Source: Anaerolineales bacterium (lineage in GTDB: Bacteria; Chloroflexota; Anaerolineae; Anaerolineales; E44-bin32). Taken from it: 9,893 nucleotides of DNA. The stretch lies in contig DAOVFE010000040.1 of NCBI GenBank assembly GCA_030673085.1, positions 1 to 9,893 on the forward strand. The letters run 5' to 3'. The notes beneath the pieces are model-generated. The model worked only from the letters and a program-made list of their open reading frames with translations, ran no database searches and was not told the DNA's origin. A program made the translations under genes and the position numbers. Positions 6,650-9,893 of this stretch are shown here, piece by piece (position 1 is the stretch's first letter; each line of letters starts with the position of its first letter).

Positions 6650-7680
6650 GCGGTCTCCTGATTGAATCGAGTGATATGAATGTGATTGGATTGTTCTTCG
6701 CGTAATGCGATAACGGCACCTCGGATGCGGTATGCGGTTGGGTCACCGCTGGGGCTATTTATCTCGGATTTGATAACCGTACCAGGCAGGACGCCAAGGT
6801 CCATGAGACGACGACGTTCGAGCCCACGACAGGCGGGAGAAATTGACTGAACTTCTCCGCTTTCCCCCGGCTTCAGATCGGCTAGACGACCTTTATAAAT
6901 TGGCTTTGTTCTGTACTCTTCGGGAAGGGGCGAAACTGAGATGTTCGCTGCTACGATCGGGGCCAGGACATGTTCATCGCCGTTTGCCCAAAAGAGAATC
7001 CGTTCCGGTGAGCGCTCAATAAGGCGAACTTGCATTCCGGGGTGAAGCCCCTCGGCTACGAGTTGAGCGTATAGAGACTGCGGCTCGTCCTCGATATGTA
7101 CTATATGAAGCGGCGTATGAAGATCTGCTGAGGTAAGTGGCGCGGCATCGAGCGATATCAGTTCGCCATCCACGGTTGGGATAGGGTCCCCATGGGGGTC
7201 GTAGGACGGATGCCCTAGATGAGCAGAAAGGGCGTCGACTTCCTCAGGGGATAGGGCATGCTCATGGCGCTCGGCGCGGTCATGCCATTCGAGTTCAGAG
7301 TAGCCGGTTTCATCGGCCAGATGGCGCTCCCATAAGCGATGGGCGCGAATAATATGAAGGGCCATCTCTCGGCCTGTGGAGGTGAGGCAAATTGCATTCT
7401 CTTGAAGCTGCAATAGTCCACGGTTTTCCATTTGGGAAAGCAAGCCGGCGGCTTCATCGGTTGTGATGTGGAGCGCCCCGGCAATGCTCTCGATTGAGGG
7501 TCGATCGCCGCTTAGCTGGCAGTGATAAATGTGTTTAAGTGCGTCTTCGCTGTAGACACGCGAACTCAGATATCGGGTGTTTCTGTATCGCGGGATAATC
7601 CCTCTTTCGGGACGAAACAGTAAAAAGGCCAATATAATGAGTAAAGCCGTTACAAGAAGCGCAATCAATGGAGCTGGCAT
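6646..7680 (-). CDS. membrane-anchored DtxR-like protein fused to a C-terminal FeoA domain
   Basis: First gene of the iron operon, 344 residues. Residues about 4-22 are one hydrophobic helix followed by Arg-rich RPERG and RYRNTR, predicting a cytoplasmic C-terminal body. Then come a winged-helix region (about 43-105), a DtxR-type metal/dimerisation domain (about 106-165) with His114, Glu118, His133, Glu137, Glu140 and His141 at the family's ligand spacing, a first SH3/FeoA-like domain (about 180-250), and a second, clearer FeoA domain (about 263-340, RLADLKPGESGEV and RRRLMDLGVLPGT). It shares YDPHGDPIP with the soluble regulator at 3442-4116, so the two are paralogous. Its recognition-helix region (TTDEAAGLLSQM, 73-84) is acidic and lacks the Pro/Ser/Gln contacts of DtxR, so DNA binding may be lost. 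A likely role is as the operon's FeoA, helping FeoB in response to metal; a tethered regulator is the alternative. AAGGAG (7689-7694) sits eight bases before the ATG. Confidence 0.88.
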   Translation of the reverse strand: MPAPLIALLVTALLIILAFLLFRPERGIIPRYRNTRYLSSRVYSEDALKHIYHCQLSGDRPSIESIAGALHITTDEAAGLLSQMENRGLLQLQENAICLTSTGREMALHIIRAHRLWERHLADETGYSELEWHDRAERHEHALSPEEVDALSAHLGHPSYDPHGDPIPTVDGELISLDAAPLTSADLHTPLHIVHIEDEPQSLYAQLVAEGLHPGMQVRLIERSPERILFWANGDEHVLAPIVAANISVSPLPEEYRTKPIYKGRLADLKPGESGEVQSISPACRGLERRRLMDLGVLPGTVIKSEINSPSGDPTAYRIRGAVIALREEQSNHIHITRFNQETA

Positions 7681-7688
7681 ATAGTCTT

Positions 7689-7694
7689 CTCCTT
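7689..7694 (-). promoter_or_regulatory. ribosome-binding site of the feo operon's first gene
   Basis: AAGGAG on the minus strand, eight bases before ATG 7680. It is the strongest ribosome-binding site in the window and fixes the start that includes the N-terminal membrane helix. Confidence 0.8.
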
Positions 7695-7764
7695 TTCTAT
7701 TTCTACCAAGAACCTTGGAAAAGCTAGTTTTTTGTTACTAAAGCGAAGTAAAAAGCAGTTCGCG

Positions 7765-7794
7765 ATATTACAGATCACTGACCGATCAATCCAA
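7765..7794 (-). promoter_or_regulatory. possible second, weaker feo promoter
   Basis: On the minus strand TTGGAT (7789-7794) and TAATAT (7765-7770) are 18 bases apart. This would shorten the 5' leader to about 75 bases. The -35 match is poor and no operator overlaps it, so the promoter at 7848-7876 is preferred. Confidence 0.2.
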
Positions 7795-7847
7795 GGCTCA
7801 AATTACAGCATTGCAAAATTAACAGCAGGATATATAAAACCGTAATT

Positions 7848-7876
7848 ATTGTAACACTAAATAATAATTTAGGCAA
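7848..7876 (-). promoter_or_regulatory. main predicted promoter of the feo operon
   Basis: On the minus strand TTGCCT (7871-7876) and TACAAT (7848-7853) are separated by exactly 17 bases, and TGT immediately before TACAAT gives an extended -10. Transcription would start near 7841, leaving a leader of about 160 bases before the first gene. The -35 lies inside the palindrome at 7869-7882, so a repressor bound there would block RNA polymerase. Confidence 0.6.
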
Positions 7877-7882
7877 CCCTAA
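7869..7882. promoter_or_regulatory. DtxR-family operator palindrome over the feo -35
   Basis: TTAGG (7869-7873) and CCTAA (7878-7882) are perfect inverted arms around CAAC. The arms match the outer half-sites of DtxR/IdeR boxes (TTAGG...CCTAA); the 4-base spacing is shorter than the 9 bases in the DtxR box and resembles SirR/MntR-type sites. It covers the -35 of the feo promoter and lies 76 bases before mutS2. Binding by the regulator at 3442-4116 is inferred from family and location. Confidence 0.6.
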
Positions 7883-7940
7883 TATTTAGAAGGATAATTG
7901 TCCGGTCTTATGAGATGGCCCACTGAATTTTTTGGAATTA

Positions 7941-7949
7941 TGTTACACT
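7941..7949 (+). promoter_or_regulatory. possible extended -10 promoter of mutS2
   Basis: TGT followed by TACACT (7944-7949) fits an extended -10, with no recognisable -35 at 16-18 bases. Transcription would begin near 7956, only a few bases before the mutS2 ATG, making the message almost leaderless. Another promoter further upstream is equally possible. Confidence 0.3.
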
Positions 7950-7958
7950 GGCGGAACT

Positions 7959-9893
7959 ATGGATGAGAAGTCTCTAGAGACTCTTGATCTATCAAAAATC
8001 CTTGACCGTTTGGCGGATTACGCTGCTTTTTCCGCTTCCAAGGCCTTGGCGCGTGAACTTGCACCAACGGAAGACCTGAAGGAAGCCCATCGACGTCAAC
8101 GCGAGACCACGGAAGCGCGTTATTTGCTGAGCATGAATGCTGAATATTCCATTGGCGGCGCGCATGATATTCGCCCTATGGCCGAGGCTGCCGCTCGGGG
8201 GTCGGTGCTGGAGACGATTCAGCTGCTCGATATCAAAGCAACGCTGATTGCGGCCCGCAGACAATCCCGCTTCTTTGGCAAAGCAAGAGATCTGTACCCG
8301 ACTCTTTGCCTGCTCGCAGATGGGCTTAAACCGGCTCCGGGATTAGTTGATGCTATCTCGAGCACCCTAGATGATCAAGGCGAAGTTCTTGACGATGCCT
8401 CGCCTGAGTTGCTGTCGATAAGGCGCAATCTCAAGAATGTGCATGATAGGCTTCTATCTAAATTAGAACGCCTGATAAGCGACCCCAAAAAAGCGGCATG
8501 GCTGCAAGAACCAATTATTACTCAGAGAGACGGTCGATATGTCGTTCCGCTCAGAGCGGAAAATAAAGGCCGAATCAAAGGGGTTGTTCATGATCGCTCA
8601 TCCTCGGGGGCGACGATATTTATAGAGCCGCTTACTGTTGTTGACATGAACAATCAGATAAGGGAATTGCGGCTCGCCGAACGAGATGAGGTGCGCCGTA
8701 TCCTTGCCGAGCTATCTTCGCTTGTAGGCGAACATGAGGAGGACTTGGCGAGCACAGTACAAGGCTTGGCGGCGATAGATATGGCTTTAGCTAAGGCGCG
8801 CTATGCTGAGGATCTAAAGGCAAATGAGCCAGTCCTGCATGAATCAACACCACAATCGGAGCCGCCTTGTCCAGGGACCATGATTCGGCTTTTTGCTGCC
8901 CGTCATCCATTACTTAATCCGGATATGGTAGTGCCGATAGACCTGATCTTGGAGCCGGATACTTACGCCTTAGTCATCACTGGCCCCAATACGGGCGGCA
9001 AGACGGTGGCTTTAAAGACTGCCGGATTGCTGGCTTTGATGGCGCAGTGTGGCATGCATATACCTGTCGCATCGGGATCAGAGCTCTCGGTCTTTTCGGA
9101 AATATTGGCTGATATTGGCGACGAGCAATCGATAGAGCAATCGCTTTCGACTTTCTCGGCTCATATTTCGAACATTACTCGCCTCATGAGTGAGGCTGAT
9201 GAACGCTCCCTGGTCCTTCTGGATGAACTTGGCGCAGGGACTGACCCTCAAGAGGGAGCGGCGCTGGCTCAAGCTATTCTTAATGAATTGCTGTGCCGGC
9301 GAGTGACTACGCTGGTTGCTACTCATTATCCCGAACTCAAGACTTTCGCCCATGCCACACGGGGAGTCCGCAATGCATGCGTCGAGTTTGATATCGAGAG
9401 CCTGCGACCAACCTATCATCTTACGATTGGGTTGCCCGGCCGTTCCAATGCCCTGGCGATCGCCGAACGGCTAGGCCTAGATATGGATATCATCGATCGG
9501 GCGCGGGGCATGTTAGCCGCCGACGACCTGACGGCTGAAAGCCTACTGAACGAGATTTATCGTCAGCGGGAGGCATCACATTCAGAATGGCTAAAGGCGG
9601 AGCAGGCTTACGCTGAAACCGAATCATTGCGGGCTGAGTTAGACCGGCGGCTGGATGGGATAGAGGGGGAGCGGAGAGAGATTTTACAGCAAGCACGCGC
9701 CGAAGGCCAAGATGAAATCGATAAGTTCCAGTCGGAGATCGACCTGTTGCGAAAGCGACTCAAGGATGCGGGGGAGCCGTTGAAAGTATTGGAAGACATT
9801 AAGAAAGATCTGGAACGGGTTGAGGAGAAGGCCGAAGAACCGATCGAGAAGATCCAAACTGCAATGGAGACCAAGCGGCGGCAATTCAAGCCG
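7959..9893 (+). CDS. mutS2: MutS2 ATPase (partial, C-terminus beyond the window)
   Basis: An uninterrupted frame of 645 codons from ATG 7959 to the right edge. MutS2 proteins are MutS-like ATPases without the mismatch-recognition domain; family members act on branched DNA to limit recombination and, in Bacillus subtilis, on collided ribosomes. Visible parts are the N-terminal lever/clamp region with the MutS2 signature from about residue 183 (RDGRYVVPLRAE, then SSSGATIFIEP), the Walker A motif TGPNTGGKT (341-349), the signature region SLSTFSAH (395-402), Walker B LLDELGAGTD with Asp422-Glu423, and the ATHYPEL switch that follows. From about residue 525 the sequence is charged and helical, probably coiled coil. 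The usual C-terminal Smr domain is not in the window, so its presence cannot be judged. The ribosome-binding site is weak (GGCGGA, 7950-7955). It is divergent from the feo operon and probably unrelated in function. Confidence 0.95.
   Translation, partial: MDEKSLETLDLSKILDRLADYAAFSASKALARELAPTEDLKEAHRRQRETTEARYLLSMNAEYSIGGAHDIRPMAEAAARGSVLETIQLLDIKATLIAARRQSRFFGKARDLYPTLCLLADGLKPAPGLVDAISSTLDDQGEVLDDASPELLSIRRNLKNVHDRLLSKLERLISDPKKAAWLQEPIITQRDGRYVVPLRAENKGRIKGVVHDRSSSGATIFIEPLTVVDMNNQIRELRLAERDEVRRILAELSSLVGEHEEDLASTVQGLAAIDMALAKARYAEDLKANEPVLHESTPQSEPPCPGTMIRLFAARHPLLNPDMVVPIDLILEPDTYALVITGPNTGGKTVALKTAGLLALMAQCGMHIPVASGSELSVFSEILADIGDEQSIEQSLSTFSAHISNITRLMSEADERSLVLLDELGAGTDPQEGAALAQAILNELLCRRVTTLVATHYPELKTFAHATRGVRNACVEFDIESLRPTYHLTIGLPGRSNALAIAERLGLDMDIIDRARGMLAADDLTAESLLNEIYRQREASHSEWLKAEQAYAETESLRAELDRRLDGIEGERREILQQARAEGQDEIDKFQSEIDLLRKRLKDAGEPLKVLEDIKKDLERVEEKAEEPIEKIQTAMETKRRQFKP

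Noticed and set aside
9608..9889. 93-codon minus-strand open frame with a Ser/Arg-rich product
   Set aside because: It is the antisense shadow of the charged coiled-coil part of mutS2; the Ser/Arg bias comes from the Glu/Arg/Lys codons on the other strand.

Overview
The window looks like a bacterial chromosome of medium GC content, most likely from the Chloroflexota (Anaerolineae-like). This placement is an inference. It rests on a lipoprotein with a Thr/Pro-rich linker after the lipobox, a FeoB transporter encoded as two genes, an M29 aminopeptidase and a MutS2. No rRNA or other decisive marker is present. I saw no tRNA, CRISPR array, insertion sequence or phage gene.

Layout. Bases 1-120 hold the end of an unseen plus-strand transcript, closed by a strong 14-bp hairpin. 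A plus-strand M29 metallo-aminopeptidase (182-1303) follows its own TATAAT promoter. Next is a plus-strand pentaheme c-type cytochrome lipoprotein (1408-3138) with a clear terminator. After a 300-base convergent gap, 3442-7680 is a minus-strand ferrous-iron block. In transcription order it encodes a membrane-anchored DtxR-like protein with a C-terminal FeoA domain (7680-6646), the FeoB GTPase half (6649-5807), the FeoB membrane half (5807-4368) and, after 251 bases, a soluble DtxR/MntR-family regulator (4116-3442). The last gene is a divergent plus-strand mutS2 (7959 onward), which runs off the window.

How the genes work together. The first three iron genes are translationally coupled by a 4-nt overlap (ATGA) and a 1-nt overlap (TAGTG), so they form one operon. 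The split FeoB imports Fe(II), and the FeoA domain is carried by a tethered DtxR-like protein. In front of the operon a DtxR-type palindrome, TTAGG-N4-CCTAA (7869-7882), covers the -35 of a good promoter (TTGCCT-N17-TACAAT with an extended -10). This predicts metal-dependent repression, with the soluble regulator at 3442-4116 as the obvious candidate repressor.

The most unusual element is the membrane-anchored DtxR-FeoA protein. It keeps all the metal-ligand positions of the family, but its recognition helix has lost the usual DNA-contact residues. It may sense metal at the membrane and act on FeoB rather than on DNA. Both DtxR-like proteins carry the Asp/Glu ligand pair typical of MntR rather than the Met/Cys pair of DtxR, which leaves open which metal they sense.
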